A stretch of DNA of 49,161 nucleotides from JACTOJ01 sp032335695 (lineage in GTDB: Bacteria; Bacillota; Clostridia; Clostridiales; Clostridiaceae): contig NZ_JACTOJ010000032.1 in NCBI RefSeq assembly GCF_032335695.1, positions 1 to 49,161 on the forward strand, read 5' to 3'. Below are positions 22,523 through 31,320 of the stretch, one piece after another (the stretch's first letter is position 1; every line of letters starts with the position of its first letter). Both the position numbers and the translations under genes were made by a program. Under the pieces are notes generated by a model. That model had not been told where the DNA came from, searched no databases, and saw nothing but the letters and a program-made list of their open reading frames with translations.

Positions 22523-22556
22523 ACAATGATAAATTCTAAAATAGGAGGAGAGTAAG

Positions 22557-24623
22557 ATGAAATTTACTCAAATAGGAAATCGTTTAATTGGCAAAAATGG
22601 ATCTGAAACTATTTGGATCGAGCCTTGGGGAGAAAACTCTCTTAGAGTTCGTATGACAAAAGAAGCTAATATGGATGTTAATGACTGGGCGTTAATTGAT
22701 CAGCCAAAAGCTGCTGATGCTAAAATTGTAATTCAGGAAACAGAATTAATAGAGCCTTGGATTAAAGAGGAAAGAGAACAGCATGCTCTGAAAACTCAGG
22801 TTGCTTCGATCCAAAATGGAGAAATTACAGCTTCTTTTAACGGAGAAGGGTGGCTTACTTTTAAAAATAGTGAGGGTAAGATACTCACAGAAGAATATTG
22901 GCGCAACAGAGATCGTATAGATAGGTATTGCGTGCCTCTTCGTGTGGATGGAAGAGAATTAAAGCCTATTACAGGAGCTAGCGATTATATGCTTACTCTT
23001 CGTTTTGAAGCTTATGAAGATGAAAAAATATTTGGACTTGGTCAATACCAGGAAAAGGTTTTAAACAAAAAGGGAGCAATTTTAGAGCTAGCGCACCGTA
23101 ACTGTCAAGCAAGTGTTCCTTTTATGCTTTCAAGCAGAGGATACGGCTTTCTATGGAACAATCCGGCTATAGGAACTGTAACCTTTGGTACAAATCGTAC
23201 TGAGTGGATAGCTAATAGCACTAAGAAGCTTGATTATTTCATAACAGCTGGAAAAACTCCAGCTCAGATTGAACAGCAATATGCTAATGCTGTAGGAAAA
23301 GCGCCTATGATGCCTGAATATGGTTTAGGCTTTTGGCAATGTAAGCTTAGATATAAAACTCAGGCTGAGGTGCTTAAGGTAGCAAGAGAGTACAAACGCA
23401 GAGGAATTCCAATAGACGTAATAGTAATTGACTTCTTCCATTGGACAAAACAAGGGGACTTTAAGTTTGAACCTAGAGACTGGCCAAATCCAGATGCTAT
23501 GATAGCTGAATTAAAGGAAATGGGCATAGAGCTTATGGTTTCCGTATGGCCAACAGTAGATAGCCGTTCTGAAAATTTTGGGCCAATGTCAAAGGAAGGC
23601 TATTTAATTTCTGCAGATAGAGGAATGAATATAAATATGAACTGGATGGGTGAGACAGTATTCTATGATACTACACATCCAGGTGCTAGGGATTATGTAT
23701 GGCAAGCTTGCAAGAAAAATTATTATGACAAGGGAGTTCGTATATTCTGGCTAGATGAGGCTGAACCTGAGTTTGGACCTTATGATTTTGATAACTACAG
23801 ATATTATCAAGGACCAGCTCTTCAATGTACTAATATATATCCGGCTATGTATGCCAAAGGTTTTTTCGATGGAATGACAGAAGCAGGTCAGGAAAATGTA
23901 TGTAACTTAGTTCGTTCTGCTTGGGCTGGAAGCCAAAGATATGGAGCTCTCATTTGGTCAGGAGATGTTTCCTCCACCTTCAGAGCCCTTAGAGAACAGA
24001 TTCAAATTGGGTTAAACATGGGTATTGCAGGAATACCCTGGTGGACAACTGATATAGGAGGATTTTTAGGGGGAGACGTACAGGATAAGAACTTCCATGA
24101 ACTTCTTTTACGTTGGTTTGCTTTTGGAGTTTTCTCACCAGTACTTCGTCTTCATGGAGAGAGAGTGCCTCATATTCAGCCCAAGCAGGCAGTAATTGAT
24201 GGTGTAACTCAAATGTTTACTGGCAGCGATAATGAAGTATGGAGCTTTGGTGAGGAAAACTATGAGATAATGAAAAAATATATTTTAATGCGTGAAAGAC
24301 TTCGCCCATATGTAAGAGAATGCATGAAGGAAGCCCATGAAAAAGGAACTCCTGTTATGAGAACCATGTTCTACGAATTCTCAGAGGATGAAGCTTGCTG
24401 GAATGCGGATACACAATACATGTTTGGACCTGATATATTGGTAGCGCCTATATTCGAATTAGGACAGAGAAGCAGGAAAGTTTATCTGCCAAAGAATCAG
24501 TTATGGAAGAACGCAAAGACTAATGAGATAATAGAAGGTGGACAAGTAGTCACGGTAGAGGCTCCAATTGGTGAAATTCCTCTATTTGTAAGAGCCGAAA
24601 AGGAATATCCTATTTACGCTTAA
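22557..24623 (+). CDS. Glycoside hydrolase family 31, probable alpha-xylosidase
   Basis: This 688-residue GH31 enzyme should remove alpha-linked xylose or glucose from the non-reducing end. An N-terminal beta domain (~1-240) precedes the (beta/alpha)8 barrel (~250-560) and C-terminal beta domains. The nucleophile Asp400 is in FWLDEAEPEF and the acid/base Asp470 in SGDVSSTFRALREQ. The WLDxxEPE form is common in alpha-xylosidases; alpha-glucosidases mostly read WxDMNE. There is no signal peptide, so it works in the cytoplasm. It starts at ATG 22557 after AGGAGGAG and is 50 bp from the GH74 gene, giving a xyloglucan oligosaccharide reading: GH74 cuts the backbone and GH31 trims xylose. Confidence 0.88.
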   Translation: MKFTQIGNRLIGKNGSETIWIEPWGENSLRVRMTKEANMDVNDWALIDQPKAADAKIVIQETELIEPWIKEEREQHALKTQVASIQNGEITASFNGEGWLTFKNSEGKILTEEYWRNRDRIDRYCVPLRVDGRELKPITGASDYMLTLRFEAYEDEKIFGLGQYQEKVLNKKGAILELAHRNCQASVPFMLSSRGYGFLWNNPAIGTVTFGTNRTEWIANSTKKLDYFITAGKTPAQIEQQYANAVGKAPMMPEYGLGFWQCKLRYKTQAEVLKVAREYKRRGIPIDVIVIDFFHWTKQGDFKFEPRDWPNPDAMIAELKEMGIELMVSVWPTVDSRSENFGPMSKEGYLISADRGMNINMNWMGETVFYDTTHPGARDYVWQACKKNYYDKGVRIFWLDEAEPEFGPYDFDNYRYYQGPALQCTNIYPAMYAKGFFDGMTEAGQENVCNLVRSAWAGSQRYGALIWSGDVSSTFRALREQIQIGLNMGIAGIPWWTTDIGGFLGGDVQDKNFHELLLRWFAFGVFSPVLRLHGERVPHIQPKQAVIDGVTQMFTGSDNEVWSFGEENYEIMKKYILMRERLRPYVRECMKEAHEKGTPVMRTMFYEFSEDEACWNADTQYMFGPDILVAPIFELGQRSRKVYLPKNQLWKNAKTNEIIEGGQVVTVEAPIGEIPLFVRAEKEYPIYA

Positions 24624-24673
24624 GAACATATTGAATATTAAATAGTAAACCAATAATTAAAGGGAGTGAAGAT

Positions 24674-27073
24674 ATGACTGTCCAAGCAGATAATTTAAAT
24701 AAACGCGAAAAGTATATGTATAAATCTATTTCAGTTCCTGGGGGAGGTTTCGTTACAGGATTCCTCTTTCATCCTTCAGTGCCTAATATTTTATACTGCA
24801 GAACTGATATAGGTGGTAATTATAGATATGATTTTGAAAAAAGATGCTGGATATCTCTTGTGGATCATGTAAAGGATTCTGAAAGGTGGGAAACTTATCC
24901 ACTTTCAATAGCTTTAGACAAGCAAAATCCAAGCTACTTATATACCATGGTGGGTCTTTATCCTAAGCATAAGATAGCTTTTTCAGAGGATTACGGTAAG
25001 CATTTTGTATATTTTGATCCACCTGTAATTGATGAGAAGGGAAATACTGCTACCATACATGGAAATGCGGCAGGGAGATCTACTGGGGAAAGGTTGGTGG
25101 TAGATCCTAATAATTCTGAGGTGCTTTATTTAGGAACCATGGAAGATGGTTTGTGGAAGACAACGGATAGATGTAGAACCTGGAAAAGGTTAGAGGTAGC
25201 ATATCCTGGAAAGGATAATGAAACCAACATAGCTTTTGTGGAAATGGATCCAGCTGACTCGAACAGAATAATTGTTGCAACAAATGGAAGACAAGGCTCC
25301 TTAATAGAAAATGTTCGCGGTCAGAGTGTCTATGTAAGCAATGATGGAGGAGAAAACTTTAAACCATTAAAGGGTGAACCCACACCAGTTATAGCAGGAT
25401 CTAAGGATTATCCAGGCTATGTGGGGCAGCGTGCTGCTTTTTTAGAAAAATATCTTTATATATCCTATGCTGCTTATAACATAGGCTGGTCTAATTGGAA
25501 CAGCTATGGCTGCGACACTGGAAAATGCTATGATGGAGCTTTGTTCCGTTTTGAGTTTGATGATAATGGAGAGGTGATAGAAGCTTTGGACATAACGCCT
25601 CAAAATATAATAGAACCCAATTTTCATGATGAAGAAGCTCCTGAAAGAAGAGTGGGATATGGAATAAGCGGTATATGCGCTGATAAAAATCATAAGGGTA
25701 CATTAATTTGCTCTACCATTACTTCAGCACCGGATACAATTTATAGATCCACTGACTATGGTATCACTTGGAAACCTATCATGTCAGGGTTAGAAATAGG
25801 AAAAATTGATTTTAATGTTTCCTATCAAAGACCAGAATACAATGGAAATCTGTCTCTTATTCATTGGATGTCAGATTTAAAAATTAATCCTTTTGACAGC
25901 GATATGGCACTTTTCAACACAGGAGCAGGAATATTCATGACTAGAAACCTGACTGCGGCAGACAGAGGAGAAGATGTAGTATGGAGCTGCTGTGATGAGG
26001 GCGTGGAAGAAACTGTACATTTAAATGTTTATTCACCCCCAGCTGGAGAAGTTAAAGTTATAGATATCATAGGTGACTATGGTGGATTTGTATTCACGGA
26101 TCTTGATAAACCTGCAGAAAACACCTTTGCAAATCATAATAAGGATAGATGGATAACTGCAATGAATGCAGATTTCCCTGACAGCAACCCTAACATGCTA
26201 GTGGTGGCTCCTAGAGGAAATTGGCTTGGAAAAACTAAGGGGGGAATAATTGTATCCTTTGACCAAGGCAAGAGCTGGGAGCAGTTAAGTGATCCAGTAG
26301 GACTCACTAAGGATATTGATGAGCTTGTAGAATATATAAAAACACCAAATGTTACAGCTGGCTGGGCGGCAGTATCCTCAGATGGCAATACAATACTTTG
26401 GGGGCTTGGACTACCAATATACTCCTCTAAGCTTGTTTATACAAGAGATTTAGGAAAGATATGGGCAAAAGTCTCAGTTTATGATAGAGAAGGAAAATTG
26501 ATAGAAGCTGACAAAATGCCTTTTAAGGTTATGTCAGATAGAGTGAATGCAGATATTTTCTATGGCTTCAGTGATAATTCTGAGGGTAGAGGCTTCTATG
26601 TAAGTACAGATAAAGGTGCAGTTTTTAAGGAAGTTGAAGCACCAGAAGATTTTCCTAAGATTAATCTTGCCGGCATAGATAGCGAGCAGAGCTATGAGAT
26701 AAGAGTTGAATCAGGAAAAGAAGGAACTATATGGCTTGCAATGCTTGAAGGAGGACTTTGGAAGTTAAATTATGATAAGGCTGAAAATAGATTTATAGGA
26801 GAAAGGGTTTCAAAGGCTGGAGATTATATAAATAGAATTGGTCTTGGGAAACCTAAAGAAGGTAATGAAATTAAAGCTTTATACACCAGCGGAACTATAA
26901 ATGGAGAGTATGGTTTCTATAGATCTGATGATGGCGGAGAAAACTGGATTAGAATCAACGATAATGAACATAATTTTGGTGATATTAGATCTATATCAGG
27001 GGACCCAAGAGTGTTTGGACGCATTTATGTGGCCACAGGAACAAGAGGCCTAGTATATGGAGATATAGTGTAA
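24674..27073 (+). CDS. Glycoside hydrolase family 74 (xyloglucanase type), no export signal
   Basis: This 799-residue protein has the tandem seven-bladed beta-propeller pattern of GH74, with BNR-like repeats such as YVSNDGGENF, YRSTDYGITW, YVSTDKGAVF and YRSDDGGENW. The entry SVPGGGFVTGFLFHP and CRTDIGGNYRYD is diagnostic. The two catalytic Asp of the family match Asp45 and Asp468 (IIGDYGGFVFTDLD). GH74 enzymes cut the beta-1,4-glucan backbone of xyloglucan or its oligosaccharides. Secreted relatives are usual, but here the protein begins MTVQADNLNK with no signal peptide, dockerin or carbohydrate-binding module, so it probably acts inside the cell. It starts at ATG 24674 after AAGGGAG. A strong terminator follows. 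Confidence 0.9.
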   Translation: MTVQADNLNKREKYMYKSISVPGGGFVTGFLFHPSVPNILYCRTDIGGNYRYDFEKRCWISLVDHVKDSERWETYPLSIALDKQNPSYLYTMVGLYPKHKIAFSEDYGKHFVYFDPPVIDEKGNTATIHGNAAGRSTGERLVVDPNNSEVLYLGTMEDGLWKTTDRCRTWKRLEVAYPGKDNETNIAFVEMDPADSNRIIVATNGRQGSLIENVRGQSVYVSNDGGENFKPLKGEPTPVIAGSKDYPGYVGQRAAFLEKYLYISYAAYNIGWSNWNSYGCDTGKCYDGALFRFEFDDNGEVIEALDITPQNIIEPNFHDEEAPERRVGYGISGICADKNHKGTLICSTITSAPDTIYRSTDYGITWKPIMSGLEIGKIDFNVSYQRPEYNGNLSLIHWMSDLKINPFDSDMALFNTGAGIFMTRNLTAADRGEDVVWSCCDEGVEETVHLNVYSPPAGEVKVIDIIGDYGGFVFTDLDKPAENTFANHNKDRWITAMNADFPDSNPNMLVVAPRGNWLGKTKGGIIVSFDQGKSWEQLSDPVGLTKDIDELVEYIKTPNVTAGWAAVSSDGNTILWGLGLPIYSSKLVYTRDLGKIWAKVSVYDREGKLIEADKMPFKVMSDRVNADIFYGFSDNSEGRGFYVSTDKGAVFKEVEAPEDFPKINLAGIDSEQSYEIRVESGKEGTIWLAMLEGGLWKLNYDKAENRFIGERVSKAGDYINRIGLGKPKEGNEIKALYTSGTINGEYGFYRSDDGGENWIRINDNEHNFGDIRSISGDPRVFGRIYVATGTRGLVYGDIV

Positions 27074-27090
27074 GAAAACAAATTCAATAT

Positions 27091-27136
27091 AAAAAAGCCC
27101 ATCTTTCTGTGTATTGCAGTGAAAGATGGGTTTTTG
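27091..27136. terminator. Terminator after the GH31-GH74 operon
   Basis: AAAAAGCCCATCTTTC and GAAAGATGGGTTTTT form a 15-16 bp stem with a 13-base loop and a T run. From 27137 to 27464 there is only AT-rich DNA; I see no further element except a plausible TATAAT at 27399-27404. Confidence 0.9.
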
Positions 27137-27464
27137 CCGTGATTTTTATAGATATTATATAATATCCAACAAAAAGATTTACAAAAATAATAAAATGTGA
27201 TATAATTAAAGATTAAAAAAATCATTTATAAATTCCTTTTTAACAATAATATTATTTTATAATAAAAAGCTGTAACTTGCAAGAAAATAAGAGTATATTT
27301 AAGAAAACTATTCTGCATTTAAATGCATCTAATTAATGGGTATCACAATAATGAATACATATCCATATGGAATTTAGAATTAATCTATAAGCATGTTATA
27401 ATATTTCCACTGAAGAGAAATATTTCTTTGATTAAAAACAGAGACAAAAGAATTAGGAGTGATT

Positions 27465-28019
27465 ATGGTGGAAAAAATTTATGAAACAGAGAGATTAGTA
27501 TTAAAGGTATTGGATAAGAGCTATGCAGATTTGGTTTTAGAATATTATTCTAGGAACAAATTGTTTCTGGAAGAGTGGGAACCTAGGAGAAATGAAGGAT
27601 TTTATACCAAAGCCTATCATGAAAAAGAATTGGAAAAAGAATACATAAGCATTGAAAAAGGGGATTCTTTTAGAGTGTGGATACTTAAAAAGGAAGATGA
27701 GAGAAAAATAATAGGATCTATAGGTTTCAGCAATATTGTGAGAGGAGCTTTTCTATCCTGTTATCTAGGATACAAGCTAGATAAGGATGAAATAAATAAA
27801 GGCTATATGACTGAGGCTATAAACAAAGGAATAGAAATTATGTTTAATGAGTATGGGCTCCACAGAATAGAAGCTAACATTATGCCTAAAAATAAGCGCT
27901 CTTTAAGAGTAGCAGAGAAAGTGGGGTTTTATAACGAGGGGCTAGCTTATAAATATCTAAATATAAATGGCAAATGGGAGGATCATATCCACATGGTTTT
28001 TCTCAATAAAAGGCTATGA
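27465..28019 (+). CDS. GNAT acetyltransferase, RimJ/RimL type
   Basis: This 184-residue protein has the GNAT fold of the ribosomal-protein acetyltransferase group. It starts with ETERLVLKVLDKSYADLV, has the core strand KIIGSIGFSNIV, the helix region ACLGYK-like SCYLGYKLDKDEINKGYM and the C-terminal RIEANIMPKNKRSLRVAEKV, where the acetyl-CoA loop and conserved Asn-x-x-Ser lie. It transfers acetyl from acetyl-CoA to an amine, often an N-terminus. ATG 27465 is 6 bases after AGGAG. The substrate is unknown. It is separated from the GH operon by a terminator and is followed by the palindromic repeat element, which begins 9 bp after its stop. Confidence 0.8.
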   Translation: MVEKIYETERLVLKVLDKSYADLVLEYYSRNKLFLEEWEPRRNEGFYTKAYHEKELEKEYISIEKGDSFRVWILKKEDERKIIGSIGFSNIVRGAFLSCYLGYKLDKDEINKGYMTEAINKGIEIMFNEYGLHRIEANIMPKNKRSLRVAEKVGFYNEGLAYKYLNINGKWEDHIHMVFLNKRL

Positions 28020-28028
28020 TTTAAAAGG

Positions 28029-28206
28029 ATGTTGATAAAGGCGTTTTTCGTAAAAGAACTCTAAGGGCTGTTTTGTTATAATCGGCTACCAATTTTAATG
28101 CGCCATCCATGGCGCTAAAATTGCTTTGCCCGTCCTAGGCAAAATTACGCCAATTATAAGTCGCAATCCCTAAGAGTTCCTAGAACTCAAACGATAATAT
28201 CAACAT
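28029..28206. repeat. 178-bp MITE-like palindromic element
   Basis: The ends ATGTTGATA (28029-28037) and TATCAACAT (28198-28206) are exact inverses, and the first and last 39 bases pair imperfectly, with strong cores at CGTTT, AACTCT and AGGG. Further in, TTATAATCGGC pairs with GCCAATTATAA. The middle holds two hairpins: CAATTTTA plus GCGCCAT paired with ATGGCGC plus TAAAATTG (28090-28123), and TTTGCC with GGCAAA (28125-28143). There is no open reading frame. It resembles a non-autonomous mobile element or a structured RNA. No clear target duplication is seen. Confidence 0.7.
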
Positions 28207-28210
28207 TTTA

Positions 28211-28280
28211 AAACATAGCCTTCCGAACTTAAGGAAGTTTTAAATCAGTGTAAAAATCAACACTGATTTAAAACAGAACC
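28211..28280 (+). repeat. Dispersed palindromic repeat, copy C, with perfect 15-bp hairpin
   Basis: It begins AAACATAGCC and ends AAAACAGAACC. GTTTTAAATCAGTGT (28237-28251) pairs perfectly with ACACTGATTTAAAAC (28260-28274) around an 8-base loop. A second small hairpin, CTTCC with GGAAG, lies just before it. Bases 28251-28280 equal 5741-5770. It adjoins the 178-bp element and ends about 108 bp before the serpin start. The remainder up to the serpin is plain AT-rich DNA. Confidence 0.75.
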
Positions 28281-28387
28281 TAATGAAAAAAAATGCATAA
28301 AAAACTATAACAATATAGCTAAGTGACCATTATATAGGCAGAATAAAAAATATTGCTTAAAGTATGTAAATGTATAGGAGGTATTCT

Positions 28388-29653
28388 ATGAGTAAAAAAT
28401 CTATTCCGATGATATCAGCTGCAATTGCTTTTTTATTGCTGCTGACCTCTGCACTTTTACAAAAGAAATTATCTGAAAGTAAAGTTTATGCTGAAGATTT
28501 AATGAAAAAGATTAAAATTCAAAAAACTGATGATATAAAGCTGGATACGAGTTTTATAAAAATAACTTCCAACTTTTCTATCAATCTATTTAAAAAGTCT
28601 TATAATAAACAAGAAAATTCGCTTATATCCCCCGTATCAATTTATATGGCTCTTGGCATGACAGAAAATGGTGCAGCTGGTGATACGCTTAAGGAGTTCG
28701 AAAATTTGCTGGGGGCAGAAAATATGAGTTCCTCACAATTAAATTTATATTACCACAGCTTAATGGGAAAACTAACCAATGAAAAAGAAGGAAAAGTAAG
28801 TATTGGAAATTCCATATGGTACAGCAAGGCAAAAAATTTAACCGTAAAGAAGAAATTTCTTCAAAGTGCCGCAGATTATTATAATGCTGAAGCTTATAAA
28901 TCGGACTTTGAATCCGATAATACAATAAAAGATATAAATAATTGGGTTAAGAAAAATACAGGAAATCAAATAAATAAAATTGTAGATAAAATTGATAAAA
29001 ATACTGTTATGTATTTAATAAACACTATTTATTTTGATGAAAAATGGCAGCAGCCTTATAAAAAGGAAGATGTAAACACTGGCACTTTTAGATTAGAGGA
29101 GGGTACCGATAAATCCGTAAAATTTATGAATTCAGAAGAATATCAGTATCTTAATGATGATAAAGTGCAAGGCTTCATAAAAGAATATAAGGGCGGTAAG
29201 TTCAGCTTTGTTGCTTTGCTTCCTAATGAAGGTATAAGCCTAGAGAATTACTTATCTTCTCTTACAGGAGAAGATTTTATAAAGCTTATAAATAATGGAG
29301 TTCAAACTGCTATTAGTGTTAAAATGCCTATATTCGAAGCAGATTATAGTTTGGAATTAGCGGATTCCTTAAAAGAAATGGGACTTAAACTGTGCTTTGA
29401 TAGTAATAATGCAGACTTTTCTAATATGGGTAGTTCCAGTGAAGGAAATATTTATGTGAGCAATATACTTCATAAAGCGTTTATATCTGTAAATACTGAT
29501 GGAACAAAAGCAGCAGCAGCTACGAAAGTTGAGATGAAATCTGGAGCAGCGCCTCTAATGAAAAGTATAATACTTAACAGACCTTTTTTGTATGCTGTAA
29601 TCGATAATGAAACAAAGCTGCCACTATTTGTAGGGACTATGATGAGGCCATGA
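28388..29653 (+). CDS. Secreted or membrane-anchored serpin
   Basis: Serpins are suicide inhibitors of serine or cysteine proteases. This 421-residue protein has an N-terminal hydrophobic segment (IPMISAAIAFLLLLTSALL), acting as signal or anchor, with a possible cut near SKVYA. Serpin blocks are SLISPVSIYMALGMTENGA, NTIYFDEKWQQPY, FVALLPNEG, HKAFISVNTDGTKAAAAT and LNRPFLYAVIDNETKLPLFVG. The hinge GTKAAAAT (residues 372-379) has the small residues needed for loop insertion, so it should be inhibitory. Aligning to antitrypsin puts P1 near Gly386 (KSGAAP), suggesting elastase- or subtilisin-like targets; this may be off by two residues. No dockerin is seen. ATG 28388 follows AGGAGG. Confidence 0.9.
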   Translation: MSKKSIPMISAAIAFLLLLTSALLQKKLSESKVYAEDLMKKIKIQKTDDIKLDTSFIKITSNFSINLFKKSYNKQENSLISPVSIYMALGMTENGAAGDTLKEFENLLGAENMSSSQLNLYYHSLMGKLTNEKEGKVSIGNSIWYSKAKNLTVKKKFLQSAADYYNAEAYKSDFESDNTIKDINNWVKKNTGNQINKIVDKIDKNTVMYLINTIYFDEKWQQPYKKEDVNTGTFRLEEGTDKSVKFMNSEEYQYLNDDKVQGFIKEYKGGKFSFVALLPNEGISLENYLSSLTGEDFIKLINNGVQTAISVKMPIFEADYSLELADSLKEMGLKLCFDSNNADFSNMGSSSEGNIYVSNILHKAFISVNTDGTKAAAATKVEMKSGAAPLMKSIILNRPFLYAVIDNETKLPLFVGTMMRP

Positions 29654-29782
29654 AAGGTTATATAAATCTGTATATAAAAAACCATGTAGTTTTGTAACAA
29701 AATTGTACATTAATTTTTAATAAAATTAGTGTTACAATTTATCTATGGAAAGGATTACTATTATATTGGAGGTAGATTTAAA

Positions 29783-31291
29783 TTGTTGAAGGTAGCATCG
29801 ATTTTTAGCAGCAATATGGTATTGCAAAGAGAAAAAAATATAAGAATATGGGGAACTGGAACAGAAGACACTTTAATTACAATTTCTATAGGTGAATTCA
29901 GTGTATGCTCAAAAGTAAAGAATAATAAATGGACAGCTGTTCTTCCTAGCATGAAAGCAGGAGGTCCATATGCTTTAAGTATCACTGATGGAAACAGCTC
30001 GATTCTATTTGACAATGTAATGCTTGGAGAGGTATGGCTAGCAGGTGGACAATCTAATATGGAATTAGAACTGCAAAACAGCAAAAATGGTAAAGAAGTC
30101 GTAGCAAACATAAAAAATGAAAACGTAAGATTCTATAATACTCTTAGGCTAAGTTATATAGACGAAGAGTTCTTTGAAAAAGAATCTAAAAATCATTGGG
30201 AGGAATGTACACCTGAAAATGCAGGTACTTGGTCTGCAGTTGCATATTATTATGCAAAAAAGTTATCAGAAGAATTAAATGTGACTGTAGGCATAATTGG
30301 CTGCAATTGGGGAGGAACCTCAGCTTCAGCCTGGATAAGCAGGGAGAGTCTAGAGCTGGATAGGGACACTAATACTTATGTGCAGGAATATGATAATGCT
30401 AATAAGGGAAGAAGCTTTGAGGAGTATTTGAAGCAATTAGAAGATTATAATATATGGTATGAGCAATGGCAAAAAAAAGTTGATAAATGTTATGCTGAAA
30501 AGCCAGATATACTATGGTCTCAGGTTCTCAAAATTGCAGGAGAATGCCATTGGCCTGAGCCTCTTGGACCAAAATCGCCCTTCAGAGCGGCAGGAGTGTA
30601 TGAGACCATGCTTAAAAGGATTATGCCATATACATTAAGAGGCTTCATATATTATCAAGGAGAAAGTGATGACCACAAGCCAAAGATGTATGGTAAGCTC
30701 CTTACTAAACTTATAGAGCAGTGGAGAAATGACTGGGAAGATGAAGAACTTCCATTTATTTTTGTACAGCTTCCTATGTTCATTGGTAGAGAGGATAAGG
30801 ATAATAAGCATTGGGCTCTTATAAGGGAAGCACAGATGAGAGTGCATAAAACAATTAAGAACACTGGTTTAGCTGTTATACTTGACTGCGGTGAATTTGA
30901 TAATATTCATCCAGTGGACAAAGAGCCTGTGGGAGTTAGATTGTCTATGCAAGCTCTATACCATGTGTATGGTAAAGCTTTAAAAGCTTATGGACCTATT
31001 TATAAATCCTTTGAATATAAAGCTAGTGGAATAGAAATTAACTTTGATTATGCAGAAGATGGAATGGTATTAAAGGGTGAGAAGGCAGAAGGCTTTGAAA
31101 TAGCAGGAGAAGATAAAAATTATAAAGAAGCTGCTGCAGAGATTTGCGGCAACAAGATATTTGTATACTCAAAGGAAGTGTCAAATCCAAAGTATGTGAG
31201 ATATTCTTGGACCAATTATGGGTCAGTAACGATATTGGGGAAAAATGGATTACCTTTGGCTCCTTTTAGAACTAGCAGAAATGATGAATAG
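29783..31291 (+). CDS. SASA-family carbohydrate O-acetylesterase
   Basis: This 502-residue protein belongs to the sialate O-acetylesterase-like SGNH family. Residues ~1-75 form an Ig-like domain (VASIFSSNMVLQ, the usual start of the family). The nucleophile is Ser91 in AGGQSNMELE. Block III is YYQGESDDHKP, and the Asp-His pair is in CGEFDNIHPVD. The chain lacks a signal peptide, so it works inside the cell. GGAGG at 29768-29772 is 10 bases before TTG 29783; TTG 29786 is possible. It is near, but not in, the GH31-GH74 operon; deacetylating xyloglucan or hemicellulose fragments is a reasonable role, although sialate or other acetyl sugars are also possible. Confidence 0.82.
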   Translation: MLKVASIFSSNMVLQREKNIRIWGTGTEDTLITISIGEFSVCSKVKNNKWTAVLPSMKAGGPYALSITDGNSSILFDNVMLGEVWLAGGQSNMELELQNSKNGKEVVANIKNENVRFYNTLRLSYIDEEFFEKESKNHWEECTPENAGTWSAVAYYYAKKLSEELNVTVGIIGCNWGGTSASAWISRESLELDRDTNTYVQEYDNANKGRSFEEYLKQLEDYNIWYEQWQKKVDKCYAEKPDILWSQVLKIAGECHWPEPLGPKSPFRAAGVYETMLKRIMPYTLRGFIYYQGESDDHKPKMYGKLLTKLIEQWRNDWEDEELPFIFVQLPMFIGREDKDNKHWALIREAQMRVHKTIKNTGLAVILDCGEFDNIHPVDKEPVGVRLSMQALYHVYGKALKAYGPIYKSFEYKASGIEINFDYAEDGMVLKGEKAEGFEIAGEDKNYKEAAAEICGNKIFVYSKEVSNPKYVRYSWTNYGSVTILGKNGLPLAPFRTSRNDE

Positions 31292-31320
31292 AATGTGTTT
31301 CAGTTTGAGGAGATGAAATC

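Noticed and set aside
25442..25703. Minus-strand frames inside the GH74 gene
   Set aside because: They are shadows of a strong GH74 coding sequence with no start signals.
28020..28387. CRISPR array in the repeat-rich gap
   Set aside because: Repeats are palindromic and of unlike sizes with no regular spacers; no cas genes are present.
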